From Bacillus sp. FSL K6-3431 (lineage in GTDB: Bacteria > Bacillota > Bacilli > Bacillales > Bacillaceae_C): 64,000 bases of DNA. Both the position numbers and the translations under genes were made by a program. Shown piece after piece: positions 45,214 through 53,580 of the stretch (the first letter of the stretch is position 1; each line of letters starts with the position of its first letter). The notes below the pieces were generated by a model, which worked only from the letters and a program-made list of their open reading frames with translations, ran no database searches and was not told where the DNA came from. The stretch covers positions 3,410,001 to 3,474,000 of the forward strand of contig NZ_JBBOCT010000001.1 in NCBI RefSeq assembly GCF_038002605.1, given 5' to 3'.

Positions 45214-46314
45214 ATGAATAAAATTAAAACCAGTACTACATTTTTATTAGCGGTTTTATTAATTTGGTTTTCTTGCTCAACAGGGAAAGTATATGCAAAT
45301 GAAGGGTCTTATCAAGTTGGCGCTAGTTCACTTAATATACGAACCGAACCGGATCAAGATGCTGAGGTCATCGTCTCTTTGCCTAAAGGGACAATTGTAC
45401 ATGTGTCCGAAATTAAATACGGTTGGGCAAAAGTTGACTACCGAGGGAAAACAGGTTGGATTGCATCACAATATTTATTTCAATCGATTTCTGCTGGAGG
45501 AGAGAAAATAGCTATAAGCTCCGCTAAGTCTGTCACGGTTGCAGCTGACGGTGTTCGTTTAAGAAGTGGACCGGGAACAGCCTTTTCCATTGTTGGGTAT
45601 ACTTCATACGGTGAATCTTTTGAAGTGATAGAAACGAGTGGTCAATGGCAGCGAATTCGTTTGGATAATGGACAAACAGCATGGCTTGCATCTTGGCTTG
45701 CTACCACATCATCTACATCAGCTTCACCGGTCAAAGCGAATGGACAAGCTAAACAAACGAATGTTAAAAAGGATGGAAGCCTTACTGGAAAGACAATCGT
45801 TATCGATGCGGGCCATGGAGGATATGACCCCGGAGCAATCGGGATTGAAGGAATATTTGAAAAGGAGTACACGCTACGGACCGCCCGATTAGTTGTAGAT
45901 AAACTTAAAAGTGCAGGAGCACAAGTGATTTTGACAAGATCAGGTGATGAATATTTAAATGTAAGTAAAAGGGTGGATATTAGTCGCGCATATCCTTCCA
46001 GTGTTTTTATTAGTCTTCATTATAACGCTCATGAAAATGCGACAGCTCAAGGTATTAGTACATATTATTATCATGGCAGTGATAAAGCCATTTCTTCAGC
46101 AATACAAAAGCAATTAGTTGGACAAACTTCGTTACGAAATGCCGGTGTGCGTTTTGGGGATTTTTATGTATTAAGAAATAACCATCAACATTCCCTATTA
46201 TTAGAACTTGGATTTATCACAAATCAATATGATTTTTCTACTATCCGGACACAGAACTATCAGCATCAAGTAGCAGATGCGATTACTCAAGGACTTATCA
46301 ATTATTTTAATTAA
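45214..46314 (+). CDS. Secreted N-acetylmuramoyl-L-alanine amidase with two SH3 domains
   Basis: 366 residues. Signal peptide (residues about 1-29, cleavage near VYA), two bacterial SH3 domains (SSLNIRTEPDQDAEVIVSLP near 35 and DGVRLRSGPGTAFSIVGYTS near 110) that bind cell wall, a linker, then an Amidase_3 domain from about 190. Zinc ligands are in DAGHGG, the Glu before EYTLRTA and SLHYNAH; the catalytic Glu is in LLLELGFITN. It cuts the bond between muramic acid and the stem peptide. ATG 45214 has GAAGGAGGATAGT. Similar in build to B. subtilis YrvJ-type amidases. Confidence 0.9.
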   Translation: MNKIKTSTTFLLAVLLIWFSCSTGKVYANEGSYQVGASSLNIRTEPDQDAEVIVSLPKGTIVHVSEIKYGWAKVDYRGKTGWIASQYLFQSISAGGEKIAISSAKSVTVAADGVRLRSGPGTAFSIVGYTSYGESFEVIETSGQWQRIRLDNGQTAWLASWLATTSSTSASPVKANGQAKQTNVKKDGSLTGKTIVIDAGHGGYDPGAIGIEGIFEKEYTLRTARLVVDKLKSAGAQVILTRSGDEYLNVSKRVDISRAYPSSVFISLHYNAHENATAQGISTYYYHGSDKAISSAIQKQLVGQTSLRNAGVRFGDFYVLRNNHQHSLLLELGFITNQYDFSTIRTQNYQHQVADAITQGLINYFN

Positions 46315-46352
46315 TCTTGCAGATTTTGAAAAAAGATTCAAAATTAATATTT

Positions 46353-46393
46353 ATAACAAAGCTCTCGATGGATTAGATCGAGAGCTTTGTTAT
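46353..46393. terminator. Strong bidirectional hairpin after the amidase gene
   Basis: Perfect 17-bp stem ATAACAAAGCTCTCGAT / ATCGAGAGCTTTGTTAT with a 7-nt loop. The U-run is short (TTGTT). Confidence 0.8.
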
Positions 46394-46459
46394 TTGTTAG
46401 GCTATTTCCGTGGTCAACAACTCATCTTCCGAAAAATAAGTTTTAAAAAGCTACGGAAT

Positions 46460-46487
46460 TTGCAGGTTTATATGATAGAAATATAGA
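46460..46487 (+). promoter_or_regulatory. Possible sigma-A promoter of the amino-sugar-acid operon
   Basis: TTGCAG (46460-46465), 16 nt, TATAGA (46482-46487), about 65 nt before the first gene of the operon. No clear operator or regulator gene is adjacent. Confidence 0.35.
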
Positions 46488-46554
46488 AGGAATAAGATAA
46501 TCGAAAATTAATGTAGAAAAATGATATGAGTTTTTGTGGAAAAGGGTGAATTAA

Positions 46555-47649
46555 GTGGTTTCTTGCGTATTACGTAATGTAAGACGAATTTCCGAGGAAG
46601 AAGTAGATATCGTTATTGAATCAGGGAAAGTTAACGCAATTGTAAGTGCCGGGAGCGGTCGAGGTAAAATAATCGATTGTTCGGGAATGTATGTATCAAG
46701 TGGTTGGATTGATATGCATGTTCATGCTTTCCCCGAATTTGATCCGTATGGTGATGAAATAGATGTGATTGGAATAAAACAAGGTGTAACTACTATAGTA
46801 GATGCTGGAAGTTGTGGCGCAGATCGTATATCTGATTTGGCTGCAAGTGGTGCAACAAGTAAAACAAACGTCTTCTCATTTTTAAACATATCAAAAATAG
46901 GTTTAAGTAGGGTGGATGAATTATCTAATCTGGAATGGATAGACAAAGATCAGGTTTTGCAGGCAGTAAACGAACATAAAGACTTTATCATTGGGTTAAA
47001 AGCTCGGATGAGTAAAAGCGTTGTTGGTAATTGCGGTACTGAACCACTTTGCATCGCTCGCAAGCTTTCCGATGAAACAGCATTACCGATCATGGTCCAT
47101 ATAGGGTCAGGTCCTCCTCATATAGATGATATTGTCTCACTTTTACAAAAAGGTGATATCATCACGCATTATCTCCATGGAAAGCCTAATAATCTTTTTG
47201 ATAACGATGGGAAGGCGCTTCAAGTACTAACCGATGCAGTGAATCGTGATGTACAGTTAGATGTGGGTCATGGAACAGCGAGTTTTTCTTTTAAGGTAGC
47301 GGCACTTGCAAAAGCAAATCACATAAAACTAGGAACAATTAGTACAGATATATATCGTGGTAACCGATTAAGTGGACCAGTATATAGTATGGCTAATGTC
47401 CTTTCTAAATTTTTATACCTGGGATATTCGCTTCAAGAGGTAATCGATGCTGTTACGATCAAGCCCGCTATATGGCTTGATAAACCAGAGCTTGGCAGGA
47501 TAGAAATTGGTGAAAGGGCGAATTTGACTTTATTTACAATTCATTCTGGGCCAGTGGAATTTATTGATTCAGAAGGTGATAAACGATTAGGAAATAGAAT
47601 AATAGAAACAAAAGGAGTGGTGATGAATGGAGAGTTCATTAAATGCTAA
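46555..47649 (+). CDS. Metal-dependent amidohydrolase (EF_0837-like)
   Basis: 364 residues from GTG 46555 with AAAGGGTGAA upstream. The amidohydrolase barrel shows the metal-binding HxH at His55/His57 (DMHVHAF), a likely carboxylated Lys149 (GLKARM), histidines in MVHIGSG and THYLHGK, and the Asp of STDIYRG. It resembles the group of amidohydrolases encoded next to SelA-like and KDPG-aldolase-like genes. The substrate is unproven; N-acyl amino-sugar acids are plausible from the neighbours. Its last 23 nt overlap the next gene. Confidence 0.8.
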   Translation: MVSCVLRNVRRISEEEVDIVIESGKVNAIVSAGSGRGKIIDCSGMYVSSGWIDMHVHAFPEFDPYGDEIDVIGIKQGVTTIVDAGSCGADRISDLAASGATSKTNVFSFLNISKIGLSRVDELSNLEWIDKDQVLQAVNEHKDFIIGLKARMSKSVVGNCGTEPLCIARKLSDETALPIMVHIGSGPPHIDDIVSLLQKGDIITHYLHGKPNNLFDNDGKALQVLTDAVNRDVQLDVGHGTASFSFKVAALAKANHIKLGTISTDIYRGNRLSGPVYSMANVLSKFLYLGYSLQEVIDAVTIKPAIWLDKPELGRIEIGERANLTLFTIHSGPVEFIDSEGDKRLGNRIIETKGVVMNGEFIKC

Positions 47650-48730
47650 GTATGGTTTGAAGCGTGTAATTAATGCAAGTGGAAGGATGAGTATTCTAGG
47701 CGTTTCTGCACCAACAGATACAGTGATGGATGCGATGAAAACAGGCGGACAAAATTATGTTGAAATTGCTGAATTAGTTGATAAAGCCGGGGAGTACATA
47801 GCGAATAAACTAGGATCAGAATCAGCTGTCATTGTTAATTCGGCTTCAAGTGGAATTGCTTTATCGGTTGCAGCTTTAGTCACAAAAGGAAATCAGCGCA
47901 TAAGTGAACGTCTGCATCAAGAAGTTATTCCTCAAAATGAGATTATTATGTTAAAAGGTCATAATGTTCAATATGGTGCTCCAGTCGAAACGATGATTTA
48001 TTTGGGAGGCGGAAAACTTATTGAAGTTGGTTACGCCAATGAAGGAAAGTCAGAGCATATAGAACAAGCAATATGCGAAAATACAGCGGCTATACTGTAT
48101 GTGAAGTCGCATCATGCAGTCCAAAAAAATATGATTTCGGTGGAAGAGGCATGGGAAGTTGCACAAAGGCATGATGTTCCCTTAATTGTCGATGCAGCTG
48201 CTGAGGAAGATTTGCAACGATATGTAAAATGCTCAGATCTTGCTATTTATAGCGGCTCAAAAGCGGTGGAAGGACCAACCTCCGGGATAGTAGGTGGAAA
48301 GAAAGAATATATTGAATGGTTGAAGGTCCAATTGCATTGTATTGGCAGAAGTATGAAAGTGGGCAAAGAAGCAGCTTTCGGATTACTTCAAGCGCTCGAT
48401 GAATATGAAGTAAAAGGGGATAATAGCGAAGCCGAAAGGGCAGTATTGCAAACTTTAATATCATTAAATGATGTCCAGGGAATACATGTATCGATTGTGC
48501 AAGATGAGGCAGGACGAGCTATTTACCGAGCCCGTATTCATATTGATACAAATCAGACTGATACTACAGCTGAAATTGTCGTTGCTCAATTGCGTGAAGG
48601 GAAAATCGCTATTTACACACGTGACTACGGTGTTAGACAAGGATATTTTGACATCGATCCAAGACCACTTCAAGGGGATGATATTCATATCATTGAATCC
48701 GAAATTCGTAACTTATTAAGGGGTGAATAA
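47627..48730 (+). CDS. PLP-dependent SelA/DgaE-family lyase (D-glucosaminate-6-phosphate ammonia-lyase-like)
   Basis: 367 residues. The fold-type I PLP enzyme has its likely Schiff-base Lys212 in IYSGSKAVEGPTSG, Asp in VDAAAEED, and an N-terminal GLKRVINASGRMSILG typical of this SelA-related group. Salmonella DgaE converts D-glucosaminate-6-phosphate to 2-keto-3-deoxygluconate-6-phosphate and ammonia; the neighbouring aldolase supports the same role. ATG 47627 lies inside the upstream gene after AAAGGAGTGGTG. Confidence 0.78.
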   Translation: MESSLNAKYGLKRVINASGRMSILGVSAPTDTVMDAMKTGGQNYVEIAELVDKAGEYIANKLGSESAVIVNSASSGIALSVAALVTKGNQRISERLHQEVIPQNEIIMLKGHNVQYGAPVETMIYLGGGKLIEVGYANEGKSEHIEQAICENTAAILYVKSHHAVQKNMISVEEAWEVAQRHDVPLIVDAAAEEDLQRYVKCSDLAIYSGSKAVEGPTSGIVGGKKEYIEWLKVQLHCIGRSMKVGKEAAFGLLQALDEYEVKGDNSEAERAVLQTLISLNDVQGIHVSIVQDEAGRAIYRARIHIDTNQTDTTAEIVVAQLREGKIAIYTRDYGVRQGYFDIDPRPLQGDDIHIIESEIRNLLRGE

Positions 48731-48731
48731 A

Positions 48732-49487
48732 ATGGCAAATATAAATAATCGCTTATATAAAAAGAGGGCTGGATTAAATGTATTAGCAAATAGTATGGAT
48801 AATGCCAGGGAGGTATTTGAGGCTGCGGAAGGCTATGTATTAGTTGGCGTTCTTTCAAAAGACTATGAAACGGTTGAAGAAGCGGTAAAAGCGATGAAAG
48901 CATATGGGAAAGAAATCGATGAAGCAGTGTCAATTGGATTAGGCGGTGGTGATAATCGTCAAGCAGCGGCTGTTGCAGAAATTGCGAAGCATTATCCTGG
49001 CACTCATATTAACCAGGTATTTCCGGCAGTCGGTGCGACCCGAGCAAATTTAGGTGGAAAAGATAGTTGGATAAATAGTTTAGTCTCTCCAACAGGAAAA
49101 GTGGGATTTGTAAATATTTCAACCGGTCCGTTTAGTAGCGTCCAGGAAGAAAAAGCGATCGTACCAATTAAAACCGCGATTGCTCTTATCCGTGATATGG
49201 GTGGTAATGCGTTAAAGTATTTTCCTATGAACGGGTTAAGTTGTGAAGATGAATACCGCGCGGTCGCGGAAGCATGTGGAGAAGAGCAATTTGCCTTAGA
49301 ACCCACTGGTGGCATTGATAAAGAAAATTTTGAACCAATCCTACGGATCGCTTTGGAAGCTAATGTTCCGCAAATTATACCTCATGTTTATTCGTCGATT
49401 ATTGATAAAGATACGGGAAAAACAAATATAGTAGATGTTCGTGAACTTTTGGAGACGATGAAAAGGTTGGTTCATCTGAATGTGTAA
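48732..49487 (+). CDS. KDPG aldolase-like protein (DgaF family)
   Basis: 251 residues from ATG 48732 (the GTG at 48723 is too close to the AGGGG site). A TIM-barrel class I aldolase of the DgaF type: GGGDNRQAAAVAEIA, ALKYFPMNGL with the likely Schiff-base lysine, and LEPTGGIDKENF. Expected to split 2-keto-3-deoxygluconate-6-phosphate to pyruvate and glyceraldehyde-3-phosphate. It lies one base after the lyase gene and overlaps the kinase gene by 8 nt. Confidence 0.78.
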   Translation: MANINNRLYKKRAGLNVLANSMDNAREVFEAAEGYVLVGVLSKDYETVEEAVKAMKAYGKEIDEAVSIGLGGGDNRQAAAVAEIAKHYPGTHINQVFPAVGATRANLGGKDSWINSLVSPTGKVGFVNISTGPFSSVQEEKAIVPIKTAIALIRDMGGNALKYFPMNGLSCEDEYRAVAEACGEEQFALEPTGGIDKENFEPILRIALEANVPQIIPHVYSSIIDKDTGKTNIVDVRELLETMKRLVHLNV

Positions 49488-50496
49488 AAAAATTTTAGCT
49501 TTTGGAGAGGTGATGATGCGCCTCCAAGTACCAGGGCATGAATTATTACAGCAAGCAAGCACGTTAAACTATTCCTTTTCTGGTACTGGTGTGAACATTG
49601 CTTCATCTTTAGCGCGCTTTGGTCATAAAGGATATTTGATGACAAGCTTGCCGGAAAATGCAATCGGTGATGCAGCAGTATCCTCACTGCAAAAGTTAGG
49701 GATCAATCCCTCGTTTATTCATCGTGGTGGCAATTTTGTTGGCATGTATTTTTTAGAGAATGGCTTTGGTATGCGATCAAGTCGTGTTACATACACGAAC
49801 CGAAAAGAAAGTAGTTTTAATACAGCCACTGAAGAGGTGTATCATTTTACTGAAGCAGCAAAACAAATAGATATCGTCCATTTTTGCGGTATTACACTTG
49901 CAATGAATGACCATGTTCGTAAACAAATGAAGGATTTTGCGAATGCAGTTAAAGAAAGCGGTGGAAAAGTTGTTTTTGACTGTAATTATCGCCCTTTACA
50001 TTGGGGAGAAAATGGTTATGAGAAGGCAAAACCGCATTATGAAGAAATGCTCCTTTTGGCCGATATTGTAATGATGAATGAAAAGGATGCTATGCTTGTC
50101 TTAGGGGTGCATACAGAAAAACTTGATAGAGCAGAACAGCTGATGGATTTAATTCCCGTTGTTGCGCAAAAATACGATATCGATGTAATAGCTGGCACGC
50201 ATCGCTACATAAACGAGGATAATTCGCATTCACTACAAGGCTATATGTATAAGGATCAGACATTCACATTTTCTGAAGTAAAGAGATTCCCAGTTCTCGA
50301 TCGAATTGGTTCTGGAGATGCTTATACAAGTGGGATCATTCATGGTGAATCGAAGAAGTTTCCACCAGAAAAGTCCGTTGCATTTGCAGTAGCTGCCGGA
50401 ATGTTAGCTCATTCAGTTATAGGCGATACGCCCTTGTCTACGGAAGGTGAAGTTTTACGGGCGATGACGGAGTCGGTTGGTGACATAGAAAGATAA
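49480..50496 (+). CDS. PfkB-family sugar kinase (KdgK-like)
   Basis: 338 residues. Ribokinase fold with N-terminal FGEVMMRL and FSGTGVNIASSLARFG, DCNYRPLHW and the C-terminal catalytic loop DRIGSGDAYTSG (Asp280). Related to 2-keto-3-deoxygluconate kinases. In this operon it could phosphorylate either the amino-sugar acid or the keto-deoxy acid, so that no PTS is needed. The ATG overlaps the aldolase gene and has no strong ribosome site, suggesting coupling. Confidence 0.8.
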   Translation: MCKKILAFGEVMMRLQVPGHELLQQASTLNYSFSGTGVNIASSLARFGHKGYLMTSLPENAIGDAAVSSLQKLGINPSFIHRGGNFVGMYFLENGFGMRSSRVTYTNRKESSFNTATEEVYHFTEAAKQIDIVHFCGITLAMNDHVRKQMKDFANAVKESGGKVVFDCNYRPLHWGENGYEKAKPHYEEMLLLADIVMMNEKDAMLVLGVHTEKLDRAEQLMDLIPVVAQKYDIDVIAGTHRYINEDNSHSLQGYMYKDQTFTFSEVKRFPVLDRIGSGDAYTSGIIHGESKKFPPEKSVAFAVAAGMLAHSVIGDTPLSTEGEVLRAMTESVGDIER

Positions 50497-50505
50497 TATA
50501 AAATG

Positions 50506-50550
50506 AGGTTATTCTGTAGGGGCTTAGCTCATATGGAATAACTTTGTTTA
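50506..50550 (+). terminator. Terminator of the amino-sugar-acid operon
   Basis: GTTATTC and GAATAAC close a loop of about 22 nt and are followed by TTTGTTT. Confidence 0.6.
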
Positions 50551-50775
50551 GTCTCTAGCACAATACTTTTTATATGCATTTTACTAGAGTATATAACATA
50601 GCAATCGAAATCGGTAATACTTTGAAAGTATATGATTATATTTTCTTAATAGATGTTTTTGATTACAATAGATATAGGGAATTGATCTACTTTTTATAGT
50701 AGATTAACGTGCGGCACCCTCACAGAAATTTCATTTTATCAGTAAATTAAATCAAAAGACAAAGAGGTAAAATAA

Positions 50776-51690
50776 TTGATTACTAAAGACATTTATCAAG
50801 AGTTAGTAAACATTTGCGGTGAACAAAATGTATTGCTGGCTGAACCATTAAAAAACCATACTTTAGTAAAATTGGGCGGGGAGGCAGACTTTTTCGTCAT
50901 GCCTGAAACGTATGAAGCAGTGGCAGCGGTGATTCGCTTCAAAGAAAAGTTTCAATTACCATTTACACTTTTAGGCAATGGGTCCAATATAATTGTGCGA
51001 GATGGTGGTATTCGGGGAATTGTCATGCATTTTGAGCATCTAGCTGGTTTGCGTGCCGAGGAGAATAAAATTATCGCACAGGCAGGCGTGAATATAAAAG
51101 ATGCCTCCCAGCTTGCTTTAGATCAAGGGTTAGCAGGGCTGGAATTTGCCTGTGGCATACCGGGATCGATTGGTGGTGCAATGATAATGAATGCTGGTGC
51201 TTACGGTGGAGAAGTAAAGGATGTCATTGATTATGTGAAAGTTGTCACGAAAACAGGTGAATTGCGTCAGATAGAAAAGGTTGAGCTAGAGCTTGGCTAT
51301 CGCACAAGCATCATAAGTATGAATAAAGACATCGTATTGGAAGCAATTTTTGCCCTGAAAGTTGGCGATAAAAATACAATTAAAGAAGCGATGGATAATT
51401 TCACATTTCAAAGAGAATCTAAACAGCCGCTAGAATACCCATCTGTTGGCAGTGTATTCAAAAGGCCACCAGGTTATTTTGCTGGAAAATTGATTCAAGA
51501 CAGTGGATTGCAAGGTAAAGGAGTTGGCGGTGCTGAAGTTTCAGAAAAACATGCCGGTTTTATCGTCAATAAAAACAACGCCACAGCCGCAGAGTATATT
51601 GCAACAATTGAGATGGTACAAAAAAAGGTAAAAGAAACATTCGGTGTTGAGTTGGAATTGGAAGCGAAAATTGTTGGTGAGGATTTGTAA
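50776..51690 (+). CDS. murB: UDP-N-acetylenolpyruvoylglucosamine reductase
   Basis: 304 residues from TTG 50776 with AAAGAGGTAA. FAD-binding stretches LLGNGSNIIVRDGG and CGIPGSIGGAMIMNAGAYGG, the active-site Ser in YPSVGSVFKRP, and the final Glu in LELEAKIVGE. It reduces enolpyruvyl-UDP-GlcNAc to UDP-MurNAc. B. subtilis murB lies in the division cluster, so this is either a moved gene or a second copy, as in the B. cereus group. It stands alone between two terminators. Confidence 0.93.
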   Translation: MITKDIYQELVNICGEQNVLLAEPLKNHTLVKLGGEADFFVMPETYEAVAAVIRFKEKFQLPFTLLGNGSNIIVRDGGIRGIVMHFEHLAGLRAEENKIIAQAGVNIKDASQLALDQGLAGLEFACGIPGSIGGAMIMNAGAYGGEVKDVIDYVKVVTKTGELRQIEKVELELGYRTSIISMNKDIVLEAIFALKVGDKNTIKEAMDNFTFQRESKQPLEYPSVGSVFKRPPGYFAGKLIQDSGLQGKGVGGAEVSEKHAGFIVNKNNATAAEYIATIEMVQKKVKETFGVELELEAKIVGEDL

Positions 51691-51727
51691 AGTTCAAGTG
51701 AACCCAATTTGGAAAGCAAAAATATGG

Positions 51728-51778
51728 AGTTGCCTCAAAAGGACGTTGAAAGACGCCTTTTTAAGGCAACTTTTGTTT
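51728..51778 (+). terminator. Intrinsic terminator of murB
   Basis: AGTTGCCT and AGGCAACT form the outer stem around an inner AAAAGG..GCCTTTTT helix, followed by TTTGTTTTG. Confidence 0.8.
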
Positions 51779-51790
51779 TGTAATTATATG

Positions 51791-51819
51791 TTGACATTCT
51801 TGTATATACAAGTTAGAAT
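51791..51819 (+). promoter_or_regulatory. Sigma-A promoter of the trehalose operon
   Basis: TTGACA (51791-51796), 17 nt, TAGAAT (51814-51819). The spacer is filled by the first TreR operator. Confidence 0.85.
51799..51812 (+). promoter_or_regulatory. TreR operator 1
   Basis: CTTGTATATACAAG, a perfect 14-bp palindrome of the tre operator type, between the -35 and -10 boxes. Bound TreR would block polymerase until trehalose-6-phosphate accumulates. Confidence 0.85.
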
Positions 51820-51833
51820 GAAAACGTAATCAA
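51818..51833 (+). promoter_or_regulatory. CcpA catabolite response element (cre)
   Basis: ATGAAAACGTAATCAA fits the cre consensus WTGNNANCGNWNNCAW at every defined position and covers the transcription start, where CcpA usually represses. Glucose should therefore shut off the operon. Confidence 0.75.
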
Positions 51834-51835
51834 AA

Positions 51836-51849
51836 TATGTATATACAAG
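51836..51849 (+). promoter_or_regulatory. TreR operator 2
   Basis: TATGTATATACAAG, nearly identical to operator 1 with one altered half-site base pair, 37 nt downstream (centre to centre). Two sites allow cooperative or looped TreR binding. Confidence 0.7.
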
Positions 51850-51923
51850 ATAAAATTAATTGCTAAGGGGAATATAGAAAGTGCTTTAAGCTTTTCATAC
51901 TTCCAAGGTGAGGAGGAAAATAA

Positions 51924-53360
51924 ATGAGTAAATACACAGAACAAGCGAAAGAACTGCTTGAACATATTGGCGGCAGTGAAAATATTTCAGTTGTTACCCA
52001 TTGTGTGACAAGAATGCGGTTCGTGTTAAAAGATTCAACGAAAGCCGATGTAGAAAAGATTGAGGCGATTAAGCTTGTGAAAGGAACATTCACTCAGGCG
52101 GGACAGTTCCAAGTGATTATTGGAAATGAAGTTTCTTCTTTTTATAATGAGTTTGTTAAAATAGCGGGTGTAAGCGATACATCAAAGGATGAGGCAAAAG
52201 AAGCGGCTAAGCAAAATATGAACTTTCTGCAAAGAATGATTGCCCATCTTGCTGATATTTTTACGCCACTCATCCCTGCGCTTGTCGTTGGGGGATTAAT
52301 TCTCGGATTTAGGAATGTTATAGGTGAAATCCCAATGCTCGAAGGTAAAACGAAGACACTTGTTGAAGTATCTCAATTCTGGGCAGGTACAAATGACTTT
52401 TTGTGGTTGATTGGGGAAGCAATATTTCATTTCTTACCGGTCGGGATCACCTGGGCGGTTGCTAGAAAGATGGGCGCCACACCGATACTTGGAATTGTGT
52501 TAGGGATTACGCTCGTATCACCGCAACTGCTTAATGCTTATGGTGTAGCAGAGGCGACAGAAGTTCCAGTCTGGGATTTTGGTTTCGCTACGGTTGAAAT
52601 GATCGGTTATCAAGCACAAGTGATTCCAGCTATTTTAGCAGCGCTTTTATTATCTTTCTTAGAATTAAAATTACGTAAAATTATTCCGAATGCGATTTCG
52701 ATGATTGTTGTACCATTTTTAGCTTTAGTTCCAACTGTATTGCTTGCTCATATCATTTTAGGGCCAATCGGTTGGAAAATTGGATCTGTCATTTCTGATG
52801 TTGTATATTCAGGATTAACCTCTTCATTTGGCTGGTTGTTTGCCGCTATTTTCGGTTTCGCTTATGCACCGTTAGTTATTACTGGCTTACACCATATGAC
52901 GAATGCGATTGATCTTCAATTAATGAGTGAATTTAAAGGAACGAACTTATGGCCGATGATAGCATTATCTAATATTGCGCAAGGCTCTGCAGTTCTCGCG
53001 ATGATCTATATCAATAGAAAAAATGAACAAGAGAAGCAAGTTTCTATTCCAGCGGCAATTTCCTGTTATCTTGGGGTAACCGAGCCAGCGATGTTTGGGA
53101 TTAACTTAAAATATGGATTCCCTTTCTTAGCAGCGATGATCGGTTCTTTAGTGGCAGCAGTCATCTCCGTTGGAAACAGTGTCATGGCCAACTCGATTGG
53201 TGTCGGCGGATTGCCGGGGATTCTTTCCATCCAGTCTAAGTACATTCCCGCTTTTGCAATTGCAATGGTTGTCGCGATTGTTGTGCCATTCCTATTAACA
53301 ATAATCTTCTCAAAAATGAATATGGGAAAAGTTGCGTTTAAAAGAGTACGCGCAAATTAA
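51924..53360 (+). CDS. treP: PTS trehalose-specific EIIBC component
   Basis: 478 residues. EIIB domain first, with the phosphorylated Cys27 in VVTHCVTRMRF, then a membrane EIIC domain with about ten spans and the family stretches HFLPVGITWAVARKMG and GLHHMTNAID. No EIIA domain is fused, so a glucose-type EIIA from elsewhere must donate phosphate, as in B. subtilis. It imports trehalose as trehalose-6-phosphate. GGTGAGGAGGAAAATAA precedes the ATG. Confidence 0.94.
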   Translation: MSKYTEQAKELLEHIGGSENISVVTHCVTRMRFVLKDSTKADVEKIEAIKLVKGTFTQAGQFQVIIGNEVSSFYNEFVKIAGVSDTSKDEAKEAAKQNMNFLQRMIAHLADIFTPLIPALVVGGLILGFRNVIGEIPMLEGKTKTLVEVSQFWAGTNDFLWLIGEAIFHFLPVGITWAVARKMGATPILGIVLGITLVSPQLLNAYGVAEATEVPVWDFGFATVEMIGYQAQVIPAILAALLLSFLELKLRKIIPNAISMIVVPFLALVPTVLLAHIILGPIGWKIGSVISDVVYSGLTSSFGWLFAAIFGFAYAPLVITGLHHMTNAIDLQLMSEFKGTNLWPMIALSNIAQGSAVLAMIYINRKNEQEKQVSIPAAISCYLGVTEPAMFGINLKYGFPFLAAMIGSLVAAVISVGNSVMANSIGVGGLPGILSIQSKYIPAFAIAMVVAIVVPFLLTIIFSKMNMGKVAFKRVRAN

Positions 53361-53377
53361 TACATTTGAATAATGCA

Positions 53378-53404
53378 GAGGGACATTAAATTGTTCCTCT
53401 TTTG
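53378..53404 (+). terminator. Weak terminator-like hairpin between treP and treA
   Basis: AGAGGGA and TTCCTCT with a short AT-rich loop, then TTTTG. It may lower the level of treA-treR relative to treP. Confidence 0.5.
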
Positions 53405-53412
53405 CTATTACC

Positions 53413-53525
53413 ATTAAGAAGAGCGCAATGCGCCCGTCTATTGGCGACAAGCACAAGACGAATTGGAGGAGGCAGATCCTCAGTCACCACAGCAATTTGG
53501 CTTGTGACCTGGAGTCTGAACAAGA
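53413..53525. repeat. Candidate dispersed intergenic element
   Basis: Non-coding stretch in the 220-nt treP-treA gap with GCGCAATGCGC and distant arms GCGACAAGC / GCTTGTGAC. It resembles short repetitive hairpin elements seen between Bacillaceae genes. Only a genome-wide comparison can confirm repetition. Confidence 0.25.
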
Positions 53526-53580
53526 AATAAAAAATAGTATTTTCTTATCTCATTTAAAAAATATTAAAGGTGTGTAAATA

